Positions 22,706-34,166 of a DNA stretch of 64,000 nt are shown piece after piece. The translations under genes were made by a program, and so were the position numbers. Origin of the DNA: Hymenopus coronatus (Eukaryota > Arthropoda > Insecta > Mantodea > Hymenopodidae); the NCBI GenBank assembly GCA_030762935.1, contig CM060900.1, forward strand, positions 387,027,132 to 387,091,131, in the 5' to 3' direction. The notes beneath the pieces were generated by a model. It worked only from the letters and a program-made list of their open reading frames with translations. It ran no database searches and was not told the origin of the DNA. Within the stretch, counting starts at the first letter, position 1; every line of letters starts with the position of its first letter.

Positions 22706-23746
22706 GTATACTGAACTGAAGAAGGACTTCATATACAATGTCGTTATTGCTGCACTTAAATGATCACTTTCCATTCTTCACAATCACTTTATACCACCTA
22801 ATCATATATCTTTAAACAAATATAATTGTATCATTGAAGTTTTCTTTTCTCTTTTTATTTACGCTTGCTGCTCCTTTTCTATTTCTTTCATATTTTTATG
22901 AATTCTATTGTATTATTGCTTTTTTATGTTTTATTACAAATATTTTACATACTTATTATGCTTTGTCTAAATTGCAATCCCTCATGCAGGGGGAGCTGTA
23001 AGGAATCTCTCCTTTCTGAATAACGTTGCTTTACGAAAAATATGCTAGAATGTATATTTGAATACTCTTTCCCTACAGATTATTCGGATCATTCAACAGC
23101 CGGTAATACACAAGGAACGCGAGTTCACATGATCGTTTTCATCACCTAAATGTGCCCGGAATTTTACTTCATATTCATTCAAAATGCCACCTCATTTATC
23201 TGACTATAGGAAAATGAAATGGAAACGGAATTTTATTTATGGACGCTCTATAATTGCTTTGGTTCTCAGCGTCCCATTTTATACTGGGCGTGAAATGCCG
23301 ATTAATTTTGCTCAGAGGCCTCTCTATCAGGCTTGAGTTTCTTTTACGTGCCGTAAATCTACGACATGGGACCAATGGCTTTACTTCTCTTCCGAAGGAA
23401 ACCATGCTAAGGGTTTGAGCCCGCGACCATGGGTACATGAAGCTAGCATGGTAACCATTACACCACGGAGAGCGACGAATATAGGAAAGCTAGAGCACGT
23501 TTTCCTTATTCAATCGGCGCCCTTCTAAGTGGTTGTAATATTCTTTAATTTAGGCCATGAACACCTTATTACTCGTATTGACTTCAAGAGGAAGTGATCA
23601 TCTCAACCGACCAATTAATTTATTTTTCTTAAAATAATTGTTAAATGTTTGCGTCACACCTTGAACACCGACTTAAGTTGTATTTTCTCTCCTTTTTGAG
23701 GAAGCTATTTTGCAAGCAATGTACTGAACATTTTGGTCGAATATTT
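22706..23746. repeat. Left arm of a large inverted duplication
   Basis: About 1.04 kb that is the reverse complement of 25,851-26,913. Sampled blocks are about 95-97% identical. The main length difference is a ~31-base deletion in this arm inside the SINE at about 23,413, where the right arm has the 'gacccgatgaa...' block. Homology ends sharply on the outer side at 'gtatactgaactgaag' and on the inner side at 'gtcgaatattt'. The arm contains a minus-strand family A SINE. Confidence 0.93.
23208..23476 (-). mobile_element. tRNA-derived SINE, family A, inside left arm
   Basis: The head at the right end reads, on minus, 'ctccgtggtgtaatggttac' with a B-box region 'cgcgggctcaaaccc'. The body has 'ttccttcggaagagaagtaaa', 'gtagatttacggcacgtaaa' and a 3' end 'ataaataaaattccg'. 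Part of the post-B-box body is deleted relative to the partner copy at 26,110. Confidence 0.88.
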
Positions 23747-24023
23747 ATATGTGTACTATTATTTTATACAATTGAAATCTTACAACACTTACCTACACAA
23801 GGTTTACAAAACGAACTGAAGACATTATTTACGACTGGAAGCGGTACACTTAATTGTTAAAAAAAAACAAAAAAAAAGTCTATTCCTCTAGATCGCAATA
23901 ACGGTTTTTCTTCCGTATAGGGTTTAGAATATTACCTAACACTGGATTCTACCCAGCTTAACTACCTCTCTCTGTATTCGACTTGAAACGAACCAAGAAA
24001 AAACCTGATGTGCTCCATTCACA
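23747..24023. other. Spacer of the inverted duplication, left part
   Basis: AT-rich with an A run at 23,861-23,877. No gene. Confidence 0.5.
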
Positions 24024-24814
24024 TAAATTCCTCTAGTTGTTCCAAACACAAACTATTCTTATAGAAGATTATTCTTCTATCCACATCATGCTAATCTTTT
24101 TACTTGCTTCCTTTTAAGTTTGTATGGAAATAAGGGAATATATCAGCCTAAAGCGATAGTTAAATCCTTTAACAGCTTGTCGCTATGTGAAACAGTTGAA
24201 GTTCAGTTTGAGAAAAGTATAAGTATTTTAAAGCTGAAACCGATAATAAGTAATATCTCAGAAACGGCCAGTTCTGCAGAACATAGTATAGGACATAAAT
24301 TATGTGTTCTAACGATATCTACATGTTTGCTATGATAAGTTTCTGTCTATGTCTTATGGTTAATCACCTATGAAAAATCAGCAAAATTCATTCAAAATAA
24401 AAATGTATTTAGATGCTATTCCCAAAAAAATCAAGATATACGTGTTATTTATGTGTAAATATCTTTAATCTGCGATATTTTAATAAATATATTTAAAGCA
24501 ATTTTTGAGAAAATAAGAAAAAAATTGAAAATTTTCCATGTAAATGGTATTTGGAGGTGGGGGATTTTCTTGAACATCGTGCCGCATGCTTGGAAGATGG
24601 TGAACTTAAATACCAAGTTTGGCATTTAAGTGCGTTTTCGTTTCTATGGTATGCTGCCCAAAGACACTCACACGGACTTTTTTTTTTTTTTTTTGACTCA
24701 GAGGTTTCAAAACATATTTTCCGGTGAAATCTCCATGTAAAATATTTTGGATGGAATTCCACAGTTTCCTTCTCCATCCACTATATACGTTGTACATAGG
24801 GGCTAGAGAAAGTG
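24024..24814 (+). mobile_element. RepA element, copy 5, in the spacer of the inverted duplication
   Basis: Full-length by block order: a worn left end 'ttcctctagttgttcc', the internal 'catcatgctaatc', 'aaataccaagtttggcattt' half-hairpin and a right end GCTAGAGAAAGTG at 24,802-24,814. A 16-base T run at 24,678-24,693 breaks the recurring antisense reading frame into two overlapping pieces (24,493-24,777 and 24,606-24,797). Confidence 0.8.
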
Positions 24815-25576
24815 AAAAAGGTATGAAGCAAAGAGTGATGTGTTCTCTGTTAAACGGGTGTGTTCAGAATTCTGTTCTCTTAGCGAATTCTGCTCTGATA
24901 AGTTTAATTAACTAGAAGTGGCCAAGCTTAATGTAACGCGATTAGCAAGGCGGTGTTACAAAGGGAGGGGAGGGTGGAAAATGAGTTTCCGACAGCATTA
25001 AAATGCACAATACCATTTTTTCCCCTTGTAACAGAGGCTATAACTGGAGGTTATCTATGCCTGGTAGAAAGCTTATGACCTGCAAACATTGGATTCTCTC
25101 AGTTACACACTGTTTACTACTTTGTAGCCTTCGCATCCCAGATATTTCAGATATAACTTTACATTTTCGATTTGCTAAAACAGGTTTATTCACTAAAATG
25201 TGGATGTTTTAACCGGGTATAATGTACAACCCTTTATTTAAAAGCATGATATAATTAAACAAGAATTTTTCTAAGGTTCTCTTTTTAATATGAAATGGTG
25301 AATGCTACACTTAACATTTCTAACATTATTTTCTACAGAGAAAAAAGTATCAAAGCTCTAAGTCTGATGGTTACTGAAATAAAACATGCCTAAATTGCAG
25401 AATTTGCCATTGTCGAGATAACCAGCATATGCCCCTCATAGCAGTGGCGTTTGTGTCTAATTTTATGGACCATGATATTCGAATGTAAGCCTCACACCCG
25501 TGAAAAATAGCTTATATTTAATTTCTCGTACTTTGCATCAATTTAACTTACACAGAACTGAGCACTCCGTTTCAAC

Positions 25577-25619
<43 letters not shown>

Positions 25620-25850
25620 ACGCGGAGAAAACAAAGCATTACACTATTGTGGTATTATTTCCTGAATTGTCACTAGTTTCTACAGTGATGTGCTGCATAA
25701 TTATAAGTCATACCATTTTAATTGTTGCATAATCAGAATTCCTAACAGGTACCTATATAAATCCTTATAATCATCTCAGGAATACGAAAATGCTTATTTA
25801 CCAGGCGATTTTTTTACGGTTTATGTCATTTTCCATATTAGGACACTTAC
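24815..25850. other. Spacer of the inverted duplication, right part, with a poly(A) tract
   Basis: No gene. A pure A run of about 39 bases at 25,579-25,617 has no recognised SINE or LINE attached upstream. Remaining sequence is AT-rich and featureless. Confidence 0.5.
25579..25617. repeat. Poly(A) tract of about 39 bases
   Basis: Uninterrupted A run following 'ttcaacgc'. No retroposon body could be recognised on its 5' side. Confidence 0.95.
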
Positions 25851-26913
25851 AAATATTCGATCAAAATGTTCAGTACATTGTTTGCAAAAAAGCTTCCTTA
25901 AAAAGGAGAGAAAATACAACTTAAGTCTGTGTTCAAGGTGTGACGCAAACATTTAACAATTATTTTAAGAAAAATAAATTAATTGGTCGGTTGAGATGAT
26001 CACCTCTTGAAGGCGACACGAGTAATATGGTGCTCATGGCCTTAATTAAAGAACCACTTAGAAGGGCGCCGATTGAATAAGGAAAACGTGCTCTAGCTTT
26101 CCTATATTCGTCGCCCTCCGTGGTGTAATGGTTACCATGCTAGCTTCATGTACCCAAGGTCGCGGGTTCAAACCCGACCCGATGAATTTTTTCGGACGTA
26201 AAAATCCTTAGCATGGTTTCCTTCGGAAGAGAAGTAAAGCCGTTGGTCCCGTATCGTAGATTTACGGCACGTAAAAGAAACTCAAGCCTGATAGAGAGGC
26301 CTCTGAGCAAAATTAATCGGCATTTCACGCCCAGTATAAAATGGGACGCTGAGAACCAAAGCAATTAAAGAGTATCCATAAATAAAACTCCGTTTCCATT
26401 TCATTTTCCTATAGTGAGATAAATGAGGTGGCATTTTGAATGAATATGGAGGAAAATTCCGGGCACATTTAGGTGATGAAAACGATCATGTGAACTCGCG
26501 TTCCTTGTGTATTACCGGCTGTTGAATGATCCGAATAATCTGTAGGGAAAGAGTATTCAAATATACATTCTAGCATATTTTTCGTAAAGCAACGTTATTC
26601 AGAAAGGAGAGATTCCTTACAGCTACCCCTGCATGAGGGATTGCCATTTAAACAAAGCATAATAAATATGTAAAATATTTGTAATAAAAAATTAAAAAGC
26701 AATAATACAATAGAATTCATAACAATATGAAAGAAAGAGAAAAGGAGCAGCAAGTGTAAATAAAAAGAGAAAAGAAAACTTCAATGTTACAAATATATTT
26801 GTTTAAAGACATATGATTAGGTGGTATAAAGTGATTGCGAAGTATTGAAAGTAATCCTTTAAGTGCAGCAATAGCGACATTCTATATAAAGTGCTTCTTC
26901 AGTTCGAGTATAC
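25851..26913. repeat. Right arm of a large inverted duplication
   Basis: About 1.06 kb, the inverted partner of 22,706-23,746. Several hundred bases around 26,400-26,640 differ from the left arm at only a handful of positions. The arm contains a plus-strand family A SINE at the corresponding place, so the SINE was present before the duplication. Confidence 0.93.
26110..26412 (+). mobile_element. tRNA-derived SINE, family A, inside right arm
   Basis: This is the most complete family A copy. It has an A-box-like 'tggtgtaatggttaccatg' and the B box GGTTCAAACCC. Then follow 'ccttagcatggtttccttc', 'ggaagagaagtaaagccg', 'cgtagatttacggcacgtaa', a 'gagaggcctctgagcaaaat' block and a tail 'cataaataaaactccg'. 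Confidence 0.92.
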
Positions 26914-27540
26914 CAGGTACCTCAAAATAATATGTTTTTAACGTATTCAGTTGCTTTTTACGATTATCAGCATTGAAACTTCACTTTTTCATGCTTTTAG
27001 TTTTGCGCGAACATTTCGTATTTGCTTATTTATACTATTACACACAGTACTCTTCTGCTAGAATCTTGCTTTATGGAAAGCTATTTCTCAATCATTTGTA
27101 ATTTCATAACGAAGGTATGGTAAATAAATGAATATGAAAATACACGACAGAGTGTCTTCGTTGAATACGTTTTAACTGAATATAGCTATTAAAGTGTTAT
27201 AAAAATGGTATAAAACTATAGATTGTTTCCGTGGCCGCGAGGATATTAAGAACTTTATGATCGACGCACCACCTGTTCTAACTTGCACATGCCTGTTATA
27301 AACTTCACTTAAGAGACTTCTTTGTAACGATGCATGTTTTGTATGCGCCTGGCTATACGTGCTTTTAAATGAAACCGCGGAATTTAGCAGTAATTTCCCT
27401 CTCTTTTATTGTATTGTTCCCATGTTTTGATATTCTTTACCTGTTTGTCGCGCTTCTTAAATGTTGTTGCTCTTTTCTTTCGCCGAGGGACTTAAACATT
27501 GCCAGACAACAGTAGTTATTACAGTATTTCAGTTTTAGCA
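26914..27540. other. Unannotated stretch between inverted duplication and hAT remnant
   Basis: AT-rich. 27,223-27,240 ('gtttccgtggccgcgag') looks like a short head fragment of a family D SINE. Nothing else. Confidence 0.4.
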
Positions 27541-29273
27541 CAGCGGTGCTCTACAGCAGTGCTCTACAGTACTACAACAGTCTTACTAATTTCTATTTAA
27601 TGGTAATTAAACTATTATTTTTTCGATATGGATAGGTTCCTTGTGCGGAGTGGTATGTTGCCCGGGCACGTGGTGAAACAATCGAGCCCGAAAAAAAACA
27701 GAATGTAGTTCACCGGCAATATAGTGAAAGCTGATAACTGTTTATCTTAGGATATTTTTGTGACAAAATATGCACATTCCCAGAGAGGTTGTGTGTGGTG
27801 AAAAACTCAGTAATGCTGCTTTAGTTCCCAGTAAATTGAGATGGCTGTTGTCAGCAAATCATTTCTCTCTGTTAAGTAAAGATGTGGACTATTTTCGGCG
27901 GGTGTTGGAACATAAAATAATATAAACAGCATTCATAACAGCATCGGTGGGTGTTTCGCAAAAAAGCACAGGAACGTAGCAGAACTTATAGTAAAGGCCA
28001 AAACCCACCTAGAATAGCAGAAAATTTGTTAAACGTTATGTATAAAGAAATAGTAAAAATAGTTCTGGATTTATAAGCTGCTACTGAAACTCTCTACACA
28101 ATCAGCTGCGTATTAGCGACATTTCCAATGGCATCGAAGACATTGTGAATAGAAAATAATCAGGCGTCGAAATGTTTACTTCAGATCGACGAGTCCAACG
28201 ATATTGGTGGTCAGGTAACTGCTTTCCTTCATAAGTTATGTTGAAGGCGATGTACAAGTAATTTAAACTTTTTAAATGTAAAGAAGTACCCCAGTGAGCA
28301 ACCTGAGAAGAAATATTTCGTACGATGAATGAATACGTAATGAATTAACATGGCAGGATTGCATCATGTTTGCACAGATGGAGGCGTTTCTATGACAGGT
28401 AGGGTGAAGGGATTCGTGGGTAAAGCATTGTACGCGAAGTGAATTCTAACTTACCGACTGCTGTCTCATTTACTACGAAGCCATTGTTACTAAGTCTTTG
28501 CCATCTCCTCTGGAATTTGTAATGGGCGAAGTAGTAAATGTCGTGGACTTTATCAAATCGCGGCCCGTAAATATGCGGCTTTTCACGTTTTGTGTCAATA
28601 AATGGTATCATAACCCACTACACTTCTGTTGCATACAGATGTATGATGATATCTGGAGGTAAAATGTTAACACGAATGTTTGAACTTAAAGAGGAGGTAT
28701 TTGCAATTTTGACTACCGAGGGCGTGGATTTGAAGATTTATCTGAAGATATGAATGTATATTTAAATGGCATATCTTTTCAATATTTTCGTACACTTGAA
28801 CAGACTAAACAGAAAAATGCAAAGTAGAAACTAGTATGGATAAGATTCAAGGATGTACTAATAGTTATATTTGTGAATACAGACAATTGAAAATAGATCT
28901 TGTGAGATATTTCCAACCATATGGCGCCTTGCTGACCATGATAAGGTGTTGATGGACTTCATTAAATAGCATTTAGTACTCTTGATGCAGAATTAAAAAA
29001 AAATGGAATGCTTTGTAGAAAGTGTTGAAGATTTTAACTGGGTTCGTAATCCATTTATTATCAGTTTGAAACATCTTCCAAGCAATTTAAGCTTACTAGA
29101 GGAATTGGCAGCTTTAAAAATAGACAGAACAGTGAATTGAAAAACTGCTTCAAGAAATATTTTGGTTGTCAATAAGGAGTGAATACTCGGCTATCTCCGA
29201 GATGGCAATTAATATGTCATTACCACTCTCAACTACCTATGCATGTGAACTGGGCTTGAAATTGAAACATCGC

Positions 29274-29323
<50 letters not shown>

Positions 29324-29617
29324 TCAAATCCATTTATGAAGAAATGGGGCTTTCTTTGTCAACAATAGTTATGAGTAATTTTACTTTAAAATTATTATAA
29401 GAAATGTGTATTTTCTACACTGAATTAAAGTTAATAAATTGCTAGTAAATGCATGAGTGTATTGTTGTTCTATAAAAGTAGCTTACATAACGACGTAATA
29501 TTATGTAGTCATCTAACATTCATATGACTTTTCAGAGCATAGACATTTTGGTGTGCGGTGTTGAGTGTAGGCCTGTCTAGGGTGTGCCATGAGTTAATAA
29601 AGGTTGCGAACACTGAA
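27541..29617 (+). pseudogene. hAT transposase pseudogene, ZBED5-like
   Basis: A dead hAT-superfamily transposase (BED zinc finger, RNase-H-like core, C-terminal dimerisation region). The ATG at 27,628 opens with MDRFLVRSGMLPGHVVKQSS, the usual start of ZBED5-like proteins. Then come a decayed BED finger ending VPSKLRWLL...DVDYFRRVLEHK (about 27,820-27,920), AENLLNVMYKEIVKIVL (28,020), LQIDESNDIGGQ (28,180) and CTDGGVSMTGRVKGFVGKAL (28,370). After these are IVTKSLPSPLEFVMGEVVNVVDF (described at 28,480) and LSTTYACELGL (29,240), where the hAT dimerisation motif stands. Many stops and frameshifts are present. The coding end is replaced by a GA/GACA microsatellite. Sequence at 29,581-29,615 resembles hAT 3' ends and ends in CACTG; the left end near 27,541 (CAGCGGTGCTC) is tentative. 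Confidence 0.85.
29273..29323. repeat. (GA)n(GACA)n compound microsatellite
   Basis: About 12 GA units followed by about 6 GACA units, placed exactly where the hAT coding remnant stops being recognisable. Confidence 0.97.
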
Positions 29618-31384
29618 TTAAGTAAGCGTTTTGAAACACAAGTTGTCTAGATAAAAAGAGAGAGTGCATATATTTTAAGTCTTAATAACATGCCAAAAAT
29701 ATGTAATATTTAAAATCAACATATTGTTAACACATGAGGTATTACATAAAAATATCTGTTTTACGATTGCTACGTCTTTCTTTTCTTCCTTCCTTTCTTA
29801 TTTATTTAGTTATTTATTTTATTAAGGCAGGTATTTGACTTATTCTTAAGACATGAATTATTCCATAAAATAATCCCTCTTTTATAATTAATGCTTTATG
29901 TCTTTCTTTCTTTAGTTATCTCTTTTTTAAATGAAGTCAGCTAAGCAAAACAAACTTCACTGAAGTAAAAGTTATCATAACACTATTTTCGGTATTAAAT
30001 TGCATAAACCGTTATTAGTTAATAATATCCGCCTCCCCAAACGTTTATAATGGTTTCAAAGACTGATATCTGCTATTGAAAGAAAGGAAAATAACATTTC
30101 AGTTTAAATAATACGAAAATAAATTTAAATCTGAACCATGTGCTTGGAGATTAGTAAACCAGCAAATATCTGAAGGCTGAATGAACTAAAACAAGGTCTT
30201 CCAGTGATTTTACATAACTCTGCCTATCTAAAAGTAAAATCTCTGAGTGGTGTTAGAGAGGCAATGTATGCATATCTATCATCAGAGATGGACAAAGAAT
30301 CCCTTCTCTTCCAGTCATAAAGCTAATATCTTAGTCACGTTTCCTTGGCAACCCATTTTTACTTAGCGTAGCTTTTGTTTTGTGATCGGTCACACACCCG
30401 TTATTATGATATATGATAGATTTATTATAAGCATATGCACTTCATATGCCTTTTTCCCCCTTATGACTTCCTTTTAGACAAGGGGTTCAAAAACCTCCCA
30501 GTTTCTGGTGCTCAAAAGTCACTTCCAGCTGGCAGAATGTCCTTTTCTGTGGTTGAAGTGATATTTATAGGCTTTTTCACAACGTACGTTTAAAGATAAA
30601 CGTGTCTCTATTTTTTACATTTTGTAGATAATATTTTACTTAATACGAATCAACTTAACGGTAGCAAACCTTTTGGGTGCAAGCTCATATCCAGGATCAT
30701 ATAATCTTCGATCTGTGATAGTATTGTCTTAGATAGGAATACTACCAAACAAAAACGGAGATGTGTATACCCTCTAGTGTAAAATATGTAAAAGAATGCT
30801 GTATAACGTCATTAAAATGCATAAGTCAAGTTACATGCATTCAGAGAGGGGCTGCTCAACTGAAAACTGCGGGTGGTCTTTATTGATCTATGTTGGCAAC
30901 CATGGCGCTGCGAAAGCACGGATTATTATCCGATTGCTGTGATGTGCATCTGGAGGGAAACTGGCCAGTGTATGTATATATACGCATCATTATATTGGTT
31001 TAGTTCTGTTTGAAAGTTTGCAATGAAAGTTCAGCCAGAATATTCCTTAAGTAGTGCAAATCAGGAACATTTACCTAAAAGCGAAATAAATTATTTAGAT
31101 TAGGCAGTAGAATTTTACTTTACACAATTTCTATAAAGGAACTAGTGTTTACCGATATTTTTATTTACATGTTTTTCCTAGTTTCAGCCCACCATTGGTC
31201 CACTTTACCGTGGTTTCTTGATCAGGAAATTTCTGATTCGCGAGTTCCTCACTGTGTGCACATGGTGACGAGCGATCAACTCATCCCTATAGATGGCACT
31301 ATAGGACGGAATCACGACTTGCGGACGTGAGAAATGGCGAATTTAGTCAAGGGACCTTTTATTTCAGGTTCTTTCTCGTGCAAA
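29618..31384. other. Unannotated stretch with a diverged ~118-bp tandem duplication
   Basis: Units near 29,731-29,827 and 29,849-29,938 share 'catga..tatt.cataaaa', 'tcttt(c)tttctt' and 'ttagttat.t.ttttt' blocks in order. The remainder is AT-rich without recognised genes; a 61-codon frame at 31,145-31,330 has no motif. Confidence 0.4.
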
Positions 31385-31531
31385 TACACATTACACAGAA
31401 TCGACGGTTTTACTTCCCTCCGGAAGAAAGTTAATGCTAAGTATTTTCACATCCGGAAATCTCCGTCGTGTTTGATCCCTCACTTTGGGCATTAGAGTCT
31501 AGCACGGTAAACACTACAGCACAGAGGGCGA
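31385..31531 (-). mobile_element. tRNA-derived SINE, family A, 3'-truncated
   Basis: On minus it reads 'cgccctctgtgctgtagtg', 'taccgtgctagactctaatg', a degraded B box 'gagggatcaaacacgac', 'atgtgaaaatacttagcat' and 'ttccggagggaagtaaaac', then stops. The 3' half of the family is missing. Confidence 0.8.
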
Positions 31532-32439
31532 CAATTACATGCTTTCTGGTATATATTTGTTTCAGGCATGCTGATAGTATCTGCAGCATTAACAGGATTA
31601 TCATCAATCATTAACAATTGTAGTTTCCCGTCATAGGGTAATTTTGTTCTATTGATTATTTGTTGTATCCGTTTTTAATTTCCCGACCACGTATGCACAA
31701 TGTACACCCACGGGCACAAAAAAAAAGAGTCATGTCTGGACCGCCAAATTAGCCAAAGTCCTACACAGCACAGCGCCTTGTGTACATCATCCGCGATACA
31801 TTTGTGTAGCGTTAGCAACAAGTTGTCTCAAATTCAAAATCTTAAATTACTAACCGCATGTGATCAATAATTATAATCAAATACATAACTTAAGCCTCTT
31901 CAACAACAAACTATCAACGTTAACTAAAAATATTAACGACACAAAACATGATACAGTTTGTATCTTATAGCATTAAACTTGCCACCTTCCATATATGTTC
32001 GCTGTAGCGCTGTAGCAAAACTTAGGCTACTCCTCTGATGAAGGTCGCAGGTTAGCTTCTAGCATGTAGCAACCTTTTTTTTTTTTTTTGTTTTTCCTTC
32101 TATGATGTTGAATCAACTCATAGCGGCTACTTATTTTAGACATGCTTATTTCATATATGACATGCGGTACAGTTAATAACATTATAGTCTTATGATGCTT
32201 CTGTAATGGTTTATTCTACCGAACAGCAATGTATTCCACATGAAAGTATGTAGTCCGCAGAATGGTGCGTAAACGCATGGCATGAACAGCTCTCCATCAA
32301 CGAAAAAAAGAAATGGAATCTGTATAGTAACTAAAGTTTTGAAACATTTTTAAGAATCCAATTTTGGCTAAACTTGATTTATTGAGGGATAGGTTTCTTA
32401 TGTTTATTCATTTATAGCCCTTCACAAATCGATCCCACT
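31532..32439. other. Unannotated stretch
   Basis: AT-rich, with an 18-base T run at about 32,072-32,089. No gene or element recognised. Confidence 0.4.
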
Positions 32440-32885
32440 AGAAAATACTAACCACAACTGGAATAACGAGATATACTCAGACGAGGTACGTGGTTTCTCA
32501 ATTCCATCTTGATCGCGTATTGTGTTGGGGCTGGATATCAAGGGACAGTAGGCGTGCTGCGGCAGATTGATACGCTGAACGATGTGCAGTACCCGGCAAT
32601 ACTCAATAAGATTTTGATTCCCTGTGTGAGGAAGAGCTATCCTGATGGAATTGTTGAATTTTTACAGGATACTCATCCTATCCACAAATCTTGAAAGGTT
32701 GCAAATTGATATTCAGGCAGAATATCAGAGTGGTAGACTGGCCTCCCTGTTCAACAAATTTGAATACTATTGAGAATGTGTGGGCTGAAGTACATGTACA
32801 TATATGGGCGAAGGACAAAATATAGCTAATGGGCACAAATTCAAGAAGTCTTGTAGCTTCTCGTTCACTTACTGCGTGCATTTAA
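32440..32885 (+). pseudogene. Tc1-type DD34E transposase pseudogene, 5'-truncated
   Basis: Catalytic-core remnant of a Tc1-like (IS630/Tc1/mariner) transposase. The three acidic blocks are visible in order. NWNNEIYSDEVRGFSI (about 32,450) holds the first D. VQYPAILNKILIPCVRKSYP...EFLQDTHPIHKS (32,590-32,692) holds the second. VVDWPPCSTNLNTIENVWAEV (described, about 32,730-32,800) holds the E. The QD codon and the IE codon are 104 bases apart; a single lost base accounts for the frame change and gives 34 residues between D and E. Another shift and a deletion lie between the first and second blocks. The N-terminal DNA-binding part was not found upstream. Confidence 0.88.
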
Positions 32886-33370
32886 TTTTGTCTATGCCCC
32901 GAAGATTGAAGGGCAGCTATACGGGTTGCGGGTTCATACACCGGATATTAACTATGTTATTTTTTGTGTTTTAGTTTTAAAAGTAATAATTGATTTACTC
33001 ATATATATTTTAGTCATTTAACACGAGTGTAGTAGAATTTTGTTTGTATTTACACAGATAGGACAATGATTTCAAATGCCAAAGTTATATTAATTCAATA
33101 TTATTTCCAGTCATATAATTAGCAAACATTAAAAAATTACAAGCAAGATTGGAACCTAGGAACTTATGAGTGGAAGCAATGCCTTCTTAACTTCTCGGAC
33201 GTAGTATCGTTGATCTGTGTACTGTTTCTAGTGCTCATACCTTAATCATTGCGCAGTCAGTCGCAGAACATTGTGCAATTCCTTCGTGTGCATTGTAAAC
33301 ACAGCTTTTACGAAGATACAGGAAGCTCTTCGATCGACTCATGGAGATAACACGAGAGCCTATTACACTC
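32886..33370. other. Unannotated stretch
   Basis: AT-rich; nothing recognised. May include the 3' end of the Tc1-like element, but no matching inverted terminus was located. Confidence 0.4.
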
Positions 33371-34166
33371 CAACAAAAAATTCTATACCGACATTTCACC
33401 GGAAATACATGTTTTGAGGACTCCCGAATCACCCCTCACCCCCCCCACAAAATGTAACAATTATGTCCGTGTGTGACTGCTAATACGAAACGTCCCCCTC
33501 ATACAAAACATGGTATCTTAGTTTAATATCCTCCAAGGGTCCGATACGGAGATCTTTAGGAAAATTTCCCAAACTCCAAAATACTCTTTATATGGGAAAC
33601 TTTCAAAAATTTTGATTTTTCTCAAAAGTTGCTCCAATGATTTTAATTAAAAATTACAATTTTTAACATATTCCCATTACAAATGAAACGTAGATATTGA
33701 ATTTTCTGGGAATAACTTATGATGACCTTTTCATTCTCGATGGCTTTTGTATAACGGGTATACAGTAAGAGATAGACAAAACATTACTACACAGAAGATG
33801 TAGAGCTCGTTAAAACACAGACACAGATTCACACACATGTGTGTTGTATATATACTGTAAAGTTAGTCATTTCCGAGATATTCCTTGTTATTGGATTCAA
33901 TGTTAAAGATACTTAAACGGGATATCGTCATTCCTTTTCATATCTTTTTGTTTTACTTCTGGTCAGAAACGGAGAACCGAATTTCAATTGTTTACATAGC
34001 GACCAGCTTTTAAAAGATTTGACTATCACTGTTAGTTTAGTGTATTCGCTGATTTCCTTTCTTCTTACAAGTAAGTAATAAGAATGTGTAAAAATCTCGA
34101 TTGCTATAATGTATATAAAAATAATCTTTTGTAAGAACAGTTTGCAGAACAGGTTCAGAAAATAAT
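33371..34166 (-). mobile_element. RepA element, copy 6
   Basis: Minus-strand copy that begins inside the RepA right end ('attctataccgacatttcac') and lacks that terminus. It runs through 'gtgtcc', 'cataacttatgat', 'gagatagacaaaacattac' and 'gagctcgttaaaacacag' to a worn left terminus near 34,151-34,166. Internal order matches copy 3. Confidence 0.8.

Noticed and set aside
22706..26913. Maverick/Polinton-type giant transposon with long inverted ends
   Set aside because: The 2.1 kb spacer has no polymerase, integrase or capsid-like reading frames.
29273..29323. CRISPR-like direct repeats, also at 9.4, 49.9 and 44.7-45.5 kb
   Set aside because: Simple-sequence or ~300-bp tandem repeats in a eukaryotic context, without repeat-spacer structure.
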